A stretch of 64,000 nucleotides of DNA from Aselliscus stoliczkanus (taxonomy: Eukaryota > Chordata > Mammalia > Chiroptera > Hipposideridae), in the NCBI GenBank assembly GCA_033961575.1, contig CM066733.1:105863921-105927920 (forward strand), in the 5' to 3' direction. Both the position numbers and the translations under genes were made by a program. A model generated the notes under the pieces. The model worked only from the letters and a program-made list of their open reading frames with translations, did no database searches and was not told the DNA's origin. Of this stretch, positions 35,309 through 47,740 are shown one piece after another; positions within the stretch are counted from its first letter, which is position 1, and each line of letters starts with the position of its first letter.

Positions 35309-37039
35309 TGGTCAAGACTGAAGATAACTAGTGCATCACTGTGAAAGCAGCTAATACCACATCCTGGGAAAGGGACATTTTTTTCAGCCCTCTAGCATAG
35401 AGATAAAATAATGGTGGTCAGAAATGCATGATAGAGGGTTTTGCAGTGTTGACTTAAGAGAGATATAGGAAGATGTGGCAAATAATCTTAAACCTTCTCT
35501 GTTAGGTAAAAAGTGTCAAGAGTATTTACAGAGCTAGGTTCAAGTCTTTTATTATCTTCTAATTTATGCCAGCACTGATTAGGTTTATGGATGAAGCTAA
35601 TTCTGAATAACTGTCTCTTTGTCTTGGCATGTTCCAGGAGTGGGGTTATGCCTTTATAAGATCTACTTTTCTGTAATATATTGAAAAAAATTTACAAGTT
35701 ACCCACAATATTGTTGTTGCTTTTCCCCCCTCAATATATCAAATATACAAATCATTTTTGTTTCTTGGATTTCTGGAAGCAGAACTCAATGATTTAGAAC
35801 GTAAGAGCAGAAAGACATTCAACTTTTGTAAGGGACCAGACTCCTCTTCAACATATTTAGCTGCAACAAAACAAAGACAATTGATGAGTCTTTTCCTAAA
35901 ACAATGGTGACAGACGATCCTGAGTTAGCTCCAGCAAGGAAGGAAAAGAAAATGGAAATTAATTGTAGAGTATTAGTTATTATTAAAGATATATAATGTG
36001 TCTTTGCAAATCTGTTTGATCTACTATATTTTCCTTTTATTTTGGTTAATGTGAAAATATTTATAGGGCTTTCAATTCCCTAAACCCATTTCCACATAGT
36101 ATTAAATTCCTCAATAGTGGATTTTCTCCAGGCAGAGTTATTTCAAGAACATAGTGGAAGTTGGAGAAGGGCTACTTTTTGATTCCTGGATTGTCATTTT
36201 TGAGATTAAAGGAGGCTCATACTCTGACTTCCTTTCCTGACAATGGGGAAGCATTTGATCTAATCCATCTAACCTCTTTCATCTAATTTGCAAGAAGTAA
36301 ATAGTTACATGTGGGGAAGAGGTTTCTTTGGATCACATCATTGACTGATTTTTCAGGAACACTGAACAAATGCCCCATTCACCCGAGTCAGCAGATATTT
36401 AAAAAAATACATTCAATCAGTGTTACCTGATGTTTTTTTTGGAGGAGTGTTACCCTTTGTGTTTTGACTTTATTAGGTCTTGTGATTATTTTTCACATAT
36501 CACATTATACTATAGCATTTTAGAAAAATAGAATATATTTCAGTGGCATTTCATTATTCATAATTGTCAAAAACCATGTAGAATTGGTAAACAGCTTTGT
36601 GTCTCTACCTTCTTTTTTATCTCTATCCACCAGCCACTCTTACACCCATCCAGATGTGAGGAAGAGTTGCTAATCTGAATGATCAAATTCTTAAACCATA
36701 TCTCCAGTGGGCAGGGGCAACATGTATTTAAAAATCTATTTACTTTCTTCCTCTATTGCTGCTGAATTTAGCTTTGGATAGGGAATTTTAAAGCCAGTTT
36801 TGCCTTGGGTATAATCTTACCATTAATAATACATTTTTATAGAGCACTTCAACTCAGGTACCAGAGTCACTACCTTTTTCTTTCCTGTTCTTTTCTTTTC
36901 TTCTTCTTCTTCTTTTTTTTTGAGACTATAGAACAAAAAGCAGTGATCTTACTGGCAATGGGCCAACTTAGAAAGATATGGGACTTCAATTTTCATTTGC
37001 TTGTCTTTCTTTGTGTTTAAATTCATGTGTTAGCCTAAC
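35309..37039. other. Unassigned interval
   Basis: No gene recognised; a TTC/T-rich tract is at 36897-36922. Confidence 0.3.
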
Positions 37040-37200
37040 ATTCTGAGTATGACTGTGAGAGAGAGCTCCTTGCCAACTCTTGGAGGATATTTACCGTGAA
37101 CAAGAAATAAATGTTTGTGGTTTTAAAGCATTAAGATTTGGGGCTTCTGGTTATCATGAATGATGTGGCACAGTCTGACCCTGACTAATGCGATATTCTG
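37040..37200 (+). mobile_element. MLT1-like LTR 3' end (probable)
   Basis: Ends like an ERVL-MaLR LTR: aagaaataaatgtttgtggt (polyadenylation signal), ttttaaagcattaagatttg, then tctgaccctgactaatgcg. The 5' part may extend leftward but cannot be followed by eye. Confidence 0.55.
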
Positions 37201-37399
37201 TGGTGTACGCGTAGATACCCTGCACTGCTCTCCAGATTCCCTTCTTCACCACCCAATGCAACTCTCTTAGTTTGTCTTTAGTTATATTGTCATGTTCCCA
37301 AAGCCCTTCCCTGTAAGTATTAACAGATGATTTGAGGTCTGATTCCTAGTCATCTGGATTTCACCCAGGAATGAGGAGGGTTGTGTCTTTAATCAACAG

Positions 37400-38110
37400 T
37401 AAGAGATGAATATCCATTGTGAGAAAAAAAGAATTATCAAACTATGACAAAGGGTTATATACTAAAATCATAATAAAACACAACTCCTATAATGAAAAAA
37501 AATGGTTAAAAGAGGTGAACAGACAATTTACAGAAGAAATACAAAACTTATTACCAAGAAAACAAAAGTTTTATCTCACTGTAAGCAAAGACATTCAAAT
37601 TAACATATTATTTACATGCAGTTTTTATGTATCAAATTAGCAAAGATTACATAAATATAATATTCAATACTTAACAGGGTGCAGTTGGACAGGACCCTCA
37701 TATCCGCTGGTAGAAGTGCTAAGTAGGACAACCTTGTGGGAAAGCAATTGGGAGCTACATACAGAGCTCTGAGAATGTTAATTCCTATCAACCAAGGAAT
37801 CCCATTCATAGAATATATCTTCAGGAAATAAAAATAAATAATTTAGTCCAATATTTGTATACAAGGATATTTATCCAAGCATTTTTCAAATCATAAATAT
37901 TGGAAACAGCTTGTTTCTTAAATAAGGGGGATTTAAATATATTACAATATATCCCCATATGAGAGACTTAATAAAACTGTTAAAACCATTGTTGAAAATA
38001 ACAGGAGAAAGTGCTCACATTATAATATGAATGGAAATAGGTATGATAAAATGCTAAGTATCTTGCTTTTAAATATGTAAACTTGTAAAGCATTGGTTTG
38101 GTTGTTAGTT
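37400..38110 (+). mobile_element. Old LINE-1 3' region
   Basis: Sense-strand L1M/HAL1-like: aagaggtgaacagacaattt, agaagaaatacaaaacttat, then 3' UTR phrases ggaatcccattcatagaata and aaatattggaaacagcttgt. The 73-residue plus frame at 37419-37640 lies in it and is not a gene. Confidence 0.75.
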
Positions 38111-38204
38111 TGATTTAAAACATTTTTTTTATAGTTTGTTGTTTGTAATTTCCAAATTTTGCATACAATTATACCTTGTAAAACCTGACCATTAACAATA
38201 ACAG

Positions 38205-38375
38205 TTTATATAAATAACATTCTATGTGTGAAGAACTATTCCAAGTGCTTTCCTTATCAACCTACTGGATAAGTATGGTTATTTTCACCATTTTACAGGA
38301 GGGAACATGTAGGCGACAAGTGATTAGGTAATTTACCCAAGGTCACCCAGCTCACTAGCTCAAGAATCCAGACTC
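38205..38375 (-). repeat. MIR
   Basis: Clear antisense MIR: gaactattccaagtgctttc, ttttcaccattttacaggag, gtaatttacccaaggtcacc, cagctcactagc. Confidence 0.85.
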
Positions 38376-40154
38376 CTACACGATTAGAAAGAAAGAAGTC
38401 AACATAGGAACTCGTTTTAGGTTCTGAGGAAGTAGATATTACAGACCACATATTGGACAGAGCTCATCGAAGGGAAGTTCTGTAGCAGTAGAGAACTTTT
38501 AGAGATCAAGTCTGATCTCTTGCTTTTTGATGAATAAAATTTACATTAGCTTTGTTTAAAATGCATTTTATATGTTACAGTGTTTCAAAACAGAAACCTA
38601 GAGACGTGATCAAAACAGAACCATGATGTGATCTTGGTTACACTGTCAGGGCAGAAAGGCTCAACCTGTCCCGCTGACCACTTTCCCTGCAAGTGGACAG
38701 CAGTTCCCCTGGCAACCTGTTCTGGATGAGGCTGTTTCTGGCCTGGGGAAAGCACCTTTGGAAATAGTCCATGCATTCTTCAGGAGACCCCACACCAACA
38801 AGCACTGGTGTGGTTCCCTGACTCTGCTGCTTGGAACTAGAATAGGGAACAACAACTTCGGTTCATGGAATGTGTTTCTGCAGTGGGAGGGAAGGTGACC
38901 TCCCCTTTACTGTCGCCATACCAGGGAAAGAGAAAGGACTCCGCTCTTATCCTTGTTTGCTCTCCATATTTCTTCTATTAGGTTCAAGAGAAACTTGCGT
39001 AGAAGAGAAGGGGCTGATGGGAATTGATCTTATTTCTTAGGGGTGAGGGATTGGGCAGACTGAAGAGTTTCTCATCCTCTGTGTAACAGAGTTTGTATGA
39101 AGTATCATGTTTTACATCTCGTTTACAAGAAATTGTCACTCAAGGATTTTACCAGATAGAAGGCAGGACATCCAAATACACTGTTAAACTGTCACTTCAT
39201 CCTAGCCCTTTGTTCTTACTCTCAGTGCAAATAATTGATAGCATAAATTGCAACTTAAAATGCCATGGTGCTAAGATTTGCTAGCTTTGGATATTTCTGA
39301 GACTTCCATTTAGGTATCATTTTACTCTCCCTTCCTTAAAACTATTTTTGATATTTTAATTTAAAAACACAGCACTAGGAACTTCTCCCAAGGTGATGTT
39401 GAAATTTTCTTCCTAGTGCTTCAGTTAATAAAGCATTTTGGGATAATGAAGGGTGAAAATCACAGTATAAATGTAAAAATTCTTATATTAATGAAGCATA
39501 ACATATTATTGGACCCTTCACAGAATTTTCCATTGCCAAATCAAGGCTCATTATTCTGCACCTGAGCATCCCAATCCCTAGAGTTCCATAGCATGTTTTA
39601 ATAAGAGAAATGCCCCATTTTGTTTTATAAAACCTTATTTTGCATTTCTGTTAGTCTTTTTTCACTAGCTTTTAGTATGGCCTCAGAGATTCATGCTTTC
39701 AAATATAAATTCGTTTAAGACATATCTTTTTTTCAATTGTGTGGGTTGAAGCAGGTTAGGGGATTGCTATCATCTGAGAAACAGTTTAGTAAGTCTTGCC
39801 AGAAAATATGCATTGGAAGATGCGATATGAAATACTTCCAACTTCGAGTTTATGATCCAAACCTTGACATCTATAGCACAGACTTCCTGGTATTTTGAAA
39901 CTTGGTTTATATATTATGACAATCCTTGTCTTTCCCAATCTCAGTGGTGGGCTAACACGTTAAGCAATATATATTTGAGACCCTGTTAGAGAAAGGCAAT
40001 GATTCCCTATTGCCTTCACTGATTCTCCTCTCAGAATTAATTTCTCCCTACTGTGTTCTTTCTCCAGACTTTGTGTGTGACCCTGCGACCCTCTGTTTTC
40101 TTTCATTTTTGTAATTGCTCACAACTTTCTTATTCACTAAATCATTTCCTGTGA
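38376..40154. other. Unassigned interval
   Basis: No gene or repeat recognised. Bases 38600-38960 are GC-richer than neighbours with overlapping chance minus-strand frames. Confidence 0.3.
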
Positions 40155-40250
40155 AAGGGAAGGGGTTCTTGCCCGTTTATAATTCTATCCCAGTACTTAG
40201 CACAGAGCCTCACATATTGTTGTGGCTCAGTAGGATTGGATGAGTGGATT
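40155..40250 (+). mobile_element. LINE-2 3' end
   Basis: tataattctatcccagtact, tagcacagagcctcacatat, gctcagtaggattggatgag follow the L2 3' end order. Confidence 0.65.
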
Positions 40251-40581
40251 TGATTGCATTTCTAGGATCAATGCATTAATGCCAAGTAGTGACTTCAGTG
40301 TACTCTATGAATGATAAGTAGTGATTTTGGTTTATTCTATAATTCTTATTAGTTCAGAGGAAGAGTGAAAAATATTTTGAACAGATTTCAAATGCTAAAT
40401 TCACATTTACTATTAAGTGTAAAACAAATTTTTTGAAAGAATCTAGTAAAATGTTTAAAAGAAACTCATATTTGACCACAGAAATGAAAGCAGCAAAAAC
40501 CATATTTTTCACAAAAGCTATGAAGCATGGAATTATAGCAAAAATAGAAACTGAAAAAACAGAATGCAGTATAAAACAGAT

Positions 40582-40585
<4 letters not shown>

Positions 40586-40621
<36 letters not shown>
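40586..40621. repeat. (CA)n microsatellite
   Basis: About 18 CA units; it causes a His-Thr repeat frame on plus and a Cys-Val frame on minus. Confidence 0.97.
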
Positions 40622-40623
<2 letters not shown>

Positions 40624-41278
40624 CTACAAATTTAAGTTCATAGGTCAAAGGAAAAATCAAAACAAAACGTAGAATCTCTAGAAAATAAAGATAACACATT
40701 AAAAAATCAAAAGCTAAAGAATAAGGCTATGAATGCACCCATAGAAATATTTGAACATTAAACATTTATGTTATGAAACATAAGAGAATAAAAATGAATC
40801 ACTTAAATATCAAACTCAAGAAATAAGGAAAATAAAAATAAATTCAAAGAATACAGAAAAAAATTGTTAAAAGTATAAGTTAATGAATTAGAAAGGGAAA
40901 CTGTAAATAGATAAGTCCAAGAGTTGTTTTTATGAAAAAATCCTATTGACAATAACTAAGCTATTAGATAGCTTAATGAATAAAAAAGGAGGGGCAGGGA
41001 AGGAAGCACAAATAGGAATGAGCAAAAGTAACCTCTATGAATTGAGGAGAAGTATACATTTAAATATCAAGAGGTTTTTTTTTGCACCTTTTCATATTAA
41101 TGAATTTGGGGGAAAGCCTAGATAAAATACATATTTTTGAAAAAGTAAATGATCAAAATTGATCTAAAATGGAAAGGCAACTTAAATGAACAAGTTACAG
41201 TGAGGTAAATTGGAAAATTTAAATAATCCTATACCAATTCCTAGCTAATAATAAACAAACCCACAAAAAAGGGAAACC

Positions 41279-41376
41279 CAGCCAAGTGGTGTGGTGGTTA
41301 AGCGCTAGCTTGGGAAGCCAGTGGCCCCGGTCCCACATACAAGGGCCAGTGACACTGCCCTCAAAAAACAAAATAT
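41279..41376 (+). mobile_element. tRNA-derived SINE, short form
   Basis: cagccaagtggtgtggtggt to gacactgccctcaaaaaac. About 9 bp of the B-box region (ttcg-type) is deleted compared with the copy at 12769. No confident target duplication. Confidence 0.88.
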
Positions 41377-41638
41377 CTGTACAGTTTACACAAAACAAAG
41401 ATTGCACTTCATATCAGTGGAGTAAGATTGATTGTTTAATATATGATAATAAAATAATTATTTAGCCTTTTGGGGGCTGAGTTATATTCTTTATCTCACT
41501 CCTTATACTAAATAAATTTCATGTGGATGAAAAACTTAAATATTTAAATGTAAACTGTAAAACAAATAAAGGAAAACATGGATGCAGAATTGATATTCAG
41601 TTTGTATAAACTAGTACAGACATACTAGTAGCATGGAA

Positions 41639-41664
41639 TATCTATCTATCTATCTATCTATCTA

Positions 41665-41704
<40 letters not shown>

Positions 41705-41753
41705 TCTATCTCTGTCTATCTACCTACCTATCTAGCATCTATCTATCTCTAGC
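41639..41753. repeat. (TCTA)n/(TCTG)n compound microsatellite
   Basis: TCTA units, then five TCTG units, then TCTA and degenerate units; 115 bp in all. Confidence 0.97.
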
Positions 41754-42770
41754 ATTTTAGTGTATAAATGTAAACTCAAGTTGTGATAGTGCTGAATATT
41801 TTAAGTCTGCTCTCCTGCCTTTGGATATACTGATTTTGTATATATTTATATACAGGGAAGATCTCACTAAGTATGGCACAAACCATTTTTATGGCAAATA
41901 TATATATATATAAATATCATGACCAAACTAAAAAATAAACAATAACCTGGGAAGAATTCTTGCAACAATAAGACAGGCTAAAAGCAAATATCCCTAACAC
42001 AAAATGAGTTCTTGAATAATCCACAAAAATTAAACTACATAAATTACCTAGTAACTTTAGTAATAATTATAATGCAAATTAAAATATGTGTCATCTAAAA
42101 TATTTTCAAATAATGAAAACATTGATACTTACTGTTGGCAAAGGTGTAATGAAGTACTTTCTCATTCATATTGGTGATAGGATAAATTGATATATTCTTT
42201 TTCTAGAGAAATTTGGCTGTTAAATTTTTTAAAATATATATACCCTTTGAACCAGAAATTCCATTTCTACAAGGCTTATCTTACAGAAATACACAAGAAA
42301 GATTTAAGTGCAAGAATGCTCACTTGTGAGAGGGAATAAAAGGAAAAAGTTACCAGTCTACCATGCTGGCATTAGATAAATATTTTATAGTATAGTCATA
42401 AAATATGCTACTATTTTATGAAATGAGATTTGTCTACTTGTACTAGCATGGAGAGGTTTAGAATATATATTGTTAGAGATAAAAGGACACGCTATAGTAC
42501 ACTATATTTGATATGATTACATTTTTGTAAAAATGTATATATATATATAGCTATCTGTCTAAACACATAATGCAATTTTAGTATATGCAGAGTGAAAAGT
42601 AGGAAACATGTTCATTATTTGTTAATAGTCATTAATTTGGAGGTTGGGTAGTTTCAATTTCTAACTCACACATTTTGTTAATATTTGCACCATTTTTAAA
42701 AATAATGAAACTGTGTTTTTGTAAACATAAGTAAAAATAGAGTTTCAAAAATATTAAAAGGAAACAGTAA

Positions 42771-43554
42771 GTATGAAATATCCCTGAAACATGTTTTAGG
42801 TCCTGCTTAATCTAACAGAAACCCAGGTCTACAAGTCAAGTGGAAGGATGTATACAGCATCTCTAAACATAGTTTCTGGAAAATAAAAAATGATAGATTG
42901 TTTCTGGGTAATAGATAGCAAAATGTTCAATCTGATATCTCTCAAAAGAGTTCTCAAGGCAATATATTGCCTTGAAGGAGATGAGTTCTATGCGGTGTTT
43001 TACTTATTAACTTCTGTCATTGGGTGTGCTAAAAAAGTGATTTTTTCTAATCTTTGTGATTTTCCTTATTTTATCTTTTGAAACATTTTATTTCTACTAA
43101 TGTTTGAGAAATGTTCTCAGAGTAAATTGAGTATGAGGAGTTTTGAGAAAAGGATTTAGTAATGTGTCTTTTTGAAATGCTAATCCTTAGAACATTTTAA
43201 AATTTCCAGCTCACATCAGTCCCCTGGTTACACTGAATAAATTGGAACATTTGCACTTAGCCAGTTAACTTCCTTGAGGAGGAATTTTATCAAGGAGCTT
43301 TTTTCTTTAAGTATACCCAAGTGACTTCATAAATTCTAAAAGATTCTGCAATTCAACATAATTAAAAGTAACATCATGTATTAAAATCTTATTTCTAAAA
43401 ATAATAGCACACATTTACTTAAGGAAGTACTAACTTTAAGATAGAGACAAGTCTGGACCATATGGAAAAGTCAAATTATAGAGCCTCTTTCCCACAAGCA
43501 GAGAAAGGGGTAACAGACTTTCTTCGAGAGTAGAACTAGGCATGCAATATATTT
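42771..43554. other. Unassigned interval
   Basis: Nothing recognised; a 63-residue plus frame at 42890 looks like chance. Confidence 0.3.
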
Positions 43555-43685
43555 ATTCAATGTTCATAAAGACTTTAGTGCCCATCGGGTATTCAACATT
43601 AGTCTAGGTGCTAGGGGTATAATAGTGAGCAAAACAGATGAAACTACCCTCGTGGAGTTTATACTCGTGAAAATAAAACCATGCC
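43555..43685 (-). mobile_element. LINE-2 3' end
   Basis: Plus strand is antisense L2: gtctaggtgctaggggtata, atagtgagcaaaacagatga, ctcgtggagtttatactc. Confidence 0.85.
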
Positions 43686-44824
43686 AATACTGATTCCTCG
43701 AATCTAAATTAACTTTAGTTTTAGTCAGTTGGTCAGGGGCTAAATTTGTCCTGTTTTGCTTAGCAATATTTTCCTATTCAAGATACAGATGAATAAACCT
43801 GGAGTTAAGCAGTGTTTGAATACTCTGAAATTAAAGTTCCTTAAATATTTTAGAAATATACATTAGTAAATAATTTATGAACTCAAGTATAATATATAGG
43901 AAATGCATGTGATAATTAAAAATAGAATCAATATGAGCTATCAATATGGAGTTAATTGGTATTTTGGTTATATTACACGTATTTGAAAATAATTACAAAA
44001 TTCATGCCTTTACAATACTCTATAATTCAGATTTTCTACTCCTCAAATTTCATTAATATATTGAGTTCTGATAATAACTTTGGCATTTGGAATTCAAAGG
44101 TATTTAATATAGAGGATTATTATTTTCTAACCTGTTCATTTTCATCAATAGTCTTCAAATTACTTTATGTAAATATAAATAAATTTCTCAGATTTCTATG
44201 AAGAGATGGCTGGTTTTTAAATTTTCTTTTCATAATCAGATTAACACAAGTTAATAGAGTGTTAAACAAATAGTTAAAATCTATTCTACTGAACTTTGGA
44301 ACAAAATGATTTAACTGAGACACATATTTTTCTTACCACTTATTTAATATCCTCAATTAGCCTCGACTGTTTCTGAATTAAATTCATATCTTCAAGGAAT
44401 TGAACAGCCTAGATGGTTTTCTTTCTTTTTCTTTTCCCCCCACAGATCAATGGCTAATCCATCACCACCCATAAAGGGTAACAGGCAATGACAGGGCATA
44501 GAGAAAGTGGCTGAGGACCAAGCAAAGGGTAGGATTGATTTTTTTTCACCCCCAAAGAATGTGTAATACAGGTTTATCACTGCAGATAAGTGAACTGTGT
44601 GAAATAGATGGGATATTTCATGTACCTGACAATCAGTTTGTTGGCAGTTAGCCTGATGGAATAAAAATCACAAGTAAGAAAAAGCAAGACATTTTCTATG
44701 GAGTCATAATTAGTGTTTTTCAACATATATATTTTAAAAGATAATATAAGTATTCTAATTATTAGGTAATGATAAAATCAACTCCAGCCATTAAATGACA
44801 AAACCTAACACTTTGGTTTTGTTC
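43686..44824. other. Unassigned AT-rich interval
   Basis: No gene or secure repeat. The 81-residue plus frame at 43956 shows no recognisable motif. Confidence 0.3.
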
Positions 44825-45225
44825 TGAACTGAATGCTTGTGTTCCTCCAAAATTTGTATGTTGAAGCTCTAACCCGCACAATATGATGCTATGGGAGGTA
44901 ATTAGATTTATATGAGGTCATGGGGGTGGGGGAGTCCTCATGATGGGATAAGTGCTCTTATAAATTGAGAACCAGAATACGAGTACTCCCTCTCCCTCTC
45001 TCCCTCTCCCTCTCCCCACCTCTGCCCCCCTGCATCCCACCTCAACCACCAACACACACACAAGTCTTCTGAGGATACAGCAAGAAGGCACTGGGCTGTA
45101 AGCCAGGAAGAGGGCTTTCCCCAGAACCTGACCATATGGGCTTCCAGAACTGAGAAATAAATGTCTTGTTTAAGCCACTTGGTATGTGATATTTTGTTAT
45201 AGCATCCTCAACCTGCTAACACAGG
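44825..45225 (+). mobile_element. MLT1A-type (ERVL-MaLR) solo LTR
   Basis: Clear order: ctgaactgaatgcttgtgtt, aaaatttgtatgttgaagct, gggaggtaattagatttata, gaggatacagcaagaaggca, ccaggaagagggctttcccc, agaaataaatgtcttgtt (AATAAA), atattttgttatagcatcct, ending ctaacaca. The CCCTCT repeat sits in the middle. It is the sense-orientation counterpart of the LTR at 34710. Confidence 0.92.
44985..45018. repeat. (CCCTCT)n tract inside the LTR
   Basis: Pyrimidine repeat at the LTR position homologous to the purine expansion at 34899-35117. Confidence 0.9.
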
Positions 45226-45894
45226 TGCTTTCTCTGCTGGTTTTGCGTATTTTCCTTTTTGATTGATTTCACATAGCTTTTGTGATAAATTCCATGATAA
45301 CTTTTCTAACTATGTGGTTGGTTGAGGTACATACATTTTTCAGTTCATGGTTACTGTCAGTATCAACCATGATGCTGTCTGCTTTAGACTGTAAGTGCCT
45401 AAAGGGAAAGGGCTCCACCTGATTTCAACTCCATCAGCCAATGCAGTTCAGAATGAATTAAGCCACATACACAAAGTAATTGCATGAAGAAAATTCAATT
45501 TTCCACCTGCTACTTTGGGCATGTACATACAAGCTTACTGGAAACTGCTTTGTTCAGTATCAAAATTATATCTTGCATCACATACATATTTACTGATTAT
45601 TATGGTGCTATGGAACCTTTTTAAAAAATTAATATGACACAGAAATAGGATGTTTGTGATAACAGATGTGTTAACTAGTTCCACTTTAAGAATCTTTTGT
45701 AGATGTTTTTTGTTGCTGTTCTTTGGGTAATTTTTACATGTCAGAAATTTTTCATTGCCATTAGCTTATCACTATTAATACTGTTTAATAATTATCGTGG
45801 GTTACATTATTAAGAAAAATAATATTCTGCTTCAATATTACAGCACAGTTTGACAATGATTACTTTGCCTTTCTCTGGTATTTTAATACACCAC
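45226..45894. other. Unassigned interval
   Basis: A weak L2-like phrase (gactgtaagtgcctaaaggg) is at 45388. Otherwise unrecognised and AT-rich. Confidence 0.3.
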
Positions 45895-46060
45895 GGTCTT
45901 ACATTTTATCATGAGGCAGCACAATATGCTCTGAACATTAGTAGACTGAAAAATGTGGTCTCCAACACTGGCAATTCCACATCCTACTGTGTGATCTCAG
46001 GTAAATCCTCTGCCTCCCTGGAACTCCATTTCTGCATAAAGACTTGGACTTTCATTTCTG
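45895..46060 (+). repeat. MIR-family fragment (possible)
   Basis: aattccacatcctactgtgt, gatctcaggtaaatcctctg, ctccatttctgcataaa follow the MIR core order. Diverged. Confidence 0.5.
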
Positions 46061-46724
46061 ATATTTTACTATATCAAAGTCTTTGTGATGTGTTTTGGGA
46101 TTAATTTGTTTCTAATGGTAGATAAAGGGCCAGATTTACCAAGAATTTACATTTTTTTTAGGGTGGCTATCTCTAGGATAATATCATTCACAATAATTTT
46201 TATTCCTATATGCTAATTTTGAGTGTGAGAAAAAAAAAGATAGTTTTGTAGCTTATGTGCCAGGAAAGTAGTTCACGCTGTGAGAATTATCTTATGTGTG
46301 GATTCAGAAAAAGAGATTGAGAACTTCAGGGCTTAAATCAGATGGTCACTAAACTGTCTGTTCACTAACATTCCATGATTCCATTAATCCGTTATAAATA
46401 TTCCCCATTCTCTACTTCATGAACCAAAGGGATTCAAAATATCCTTTGAACTACTTCATTTATCTCACTGAGAATCATCACTTTTTTTTTTTTTCATTTT
46501 ATCAATTCATTGACAATTTAATATTTTGGTTCCAAATAAAATTTGTTCTAGTTAGACTAGCAATATCCCCCACTTATTTGTAATTGCAGTTTTAAGAAAC
46601 CATGAATTCAATCTAATATATATGTGTGTATATACCAGAAGTGCCAAGAAAATATATACAGGTGGATACTTTGGTCAACATTATTCAAGCAGTAGTTTGC
46701 CATGATCAGAAGTGTCTGGACACT
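46061..46724. other. Unassigned interval
   Basis: Nothing recognised; a T-run is at about 46482. Confidence 0.3.
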
Positions 46725-46889
46725 GGGCTGGCCAAGTGGAGCATTGGCTAAGAGCTGGTCTGGGACACCAGCAGCCCCGGTCCGGATCCCACATATGAGG
46801 GCCAGTGCCTTCTACAGCTAAGATGATGAACAACACTCCACCTGCGCTGCTGTGAGTCCCTGGGGAAGGCATAGCTGCAGCCCGGGGTG
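46725..46889 (+). mobile_element. Composite SINE, 3'-incomplete
   Basis: Head gggctggccaagtggagcat, tRNA-like middle, cccacatatgagggccagtg, then the start of the long body (tctacagctaagatgatgaa) as at 50170. It stops at ggggtgtatatatg without the AATAAA tail. No target duplication found, so it is 3' deleted rather than freshly inserted. Confidence 0.82.
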
Positions 46890-47539
46890 TATATATGTGT
46901 ATATAGTCATGCATTCTAAGTGTGAACAGTGAAGAAAATATTGCTGAAAAGAACCACAGATACAAAGATAAAAAGGTAATAGGAAATGCAGTGTTATCAT
47001 TTAGTTCATCAAACTAAAGAAAGTAGCACTCTCACTGGATGTTAACTATAATAACTTAAATCTTAGCAAGACTAAAGAGGACAGAGACAGAAAAAAAATG
47101 ATATTGGAAGTAAATTCGAAGATTAAAAATGGTAGTAGTACAACTTGCTGACACCTGAACAATGGTGGGAGTGTCCACAGATAACAATGGGAAGAGAGAG
47201 AAACTTAAAACTCTACAATATTCTGAGGACATTTAGTGTAAGGGCAAGTTAAGTTCTGCATGACTCATTCTCCCTCTAGGGATTCTTAGTGCCAATTTAA
47301 GACTAAAGCTCACCATTTAGAACAGCACAGCATTTTGGAATTCTACAGTGTTGGGGAAAGCAATCTTTCATATTTGAAAGAGCAGAAAATAGCAATATAT
47401 TTTACTGCATAGTTCAGCTTGTCAATTGTTCATAACATTTTTTGATTCATCAAGAAATTTTCAAAATATTTTAAGTAACTTCTGTTTTATAAAACTGAGA
47501 ATGGTATATTTTCAAAAGGCTTTATTGACAAAAAGAACA
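46890..47539. other. Unassigned interval
   Basis: Nothing recognised. Confidence 0.3.
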
Positions 47540-47740
47540 TTATTTTGTGGAGTCTGAAGACCTAGATTCTGATACTGTGTCTTTTACTTACAAGATCAGT
47601 GACTGAAAAAGACACTTAACTTCTCTGAGCTTTAGCTCTTTTTCCACTATTTAGTGAAAAAGTTGTTTTACGTACCTTGCAGAATGGAGGAGAGGATTAA
47701 ACTCTAACTGAAATAATGTATGTTCTCTAAGTAATTGAAA
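47540..47740 (+). repeat. MIR
   Basis: tggagtctgaagacctagat, cttacaagatcagtgactga, cacttaacttctctgagctt, gagaggattaaactctaact: full MIR order with drift. Confidence 0.75.

Larger units (their letters stand above)
40780..42770 (+). mobile_element. Old LINE-1, ORF2 pieces and 3' UTR
   Basis: Sense L1: ORF2 linker-type sequence (aagaaataaggaaaataaaa, gagttgtttttatgaaaaaa near 40920), a C-terminal ORF2 part near 41520 (gatgaaaaacttaaatattt) and 3' UTR (tttgaaccagaaattccatt near 42246, tagcatggagaggtttagaa near 42445). It is strongly diverged with large deletions. A SINE (41279) and a TCTA repeat (41639) interrupt it. Confidence 0.78.

Noticed and set aside
35490..35515. Acceptor-donor pair (ctctgttag|gtaaaa) as a recursive splice site on plus
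   Set aside because: The donor half (gtaaaa) is weak and the pyrimidine tract is short, so chance is more likely.
41639..41753. CRISPR-like regular repeat
   Set aside because: It is a 4-bp microsatellite with no spacers, in a mammalian genome.
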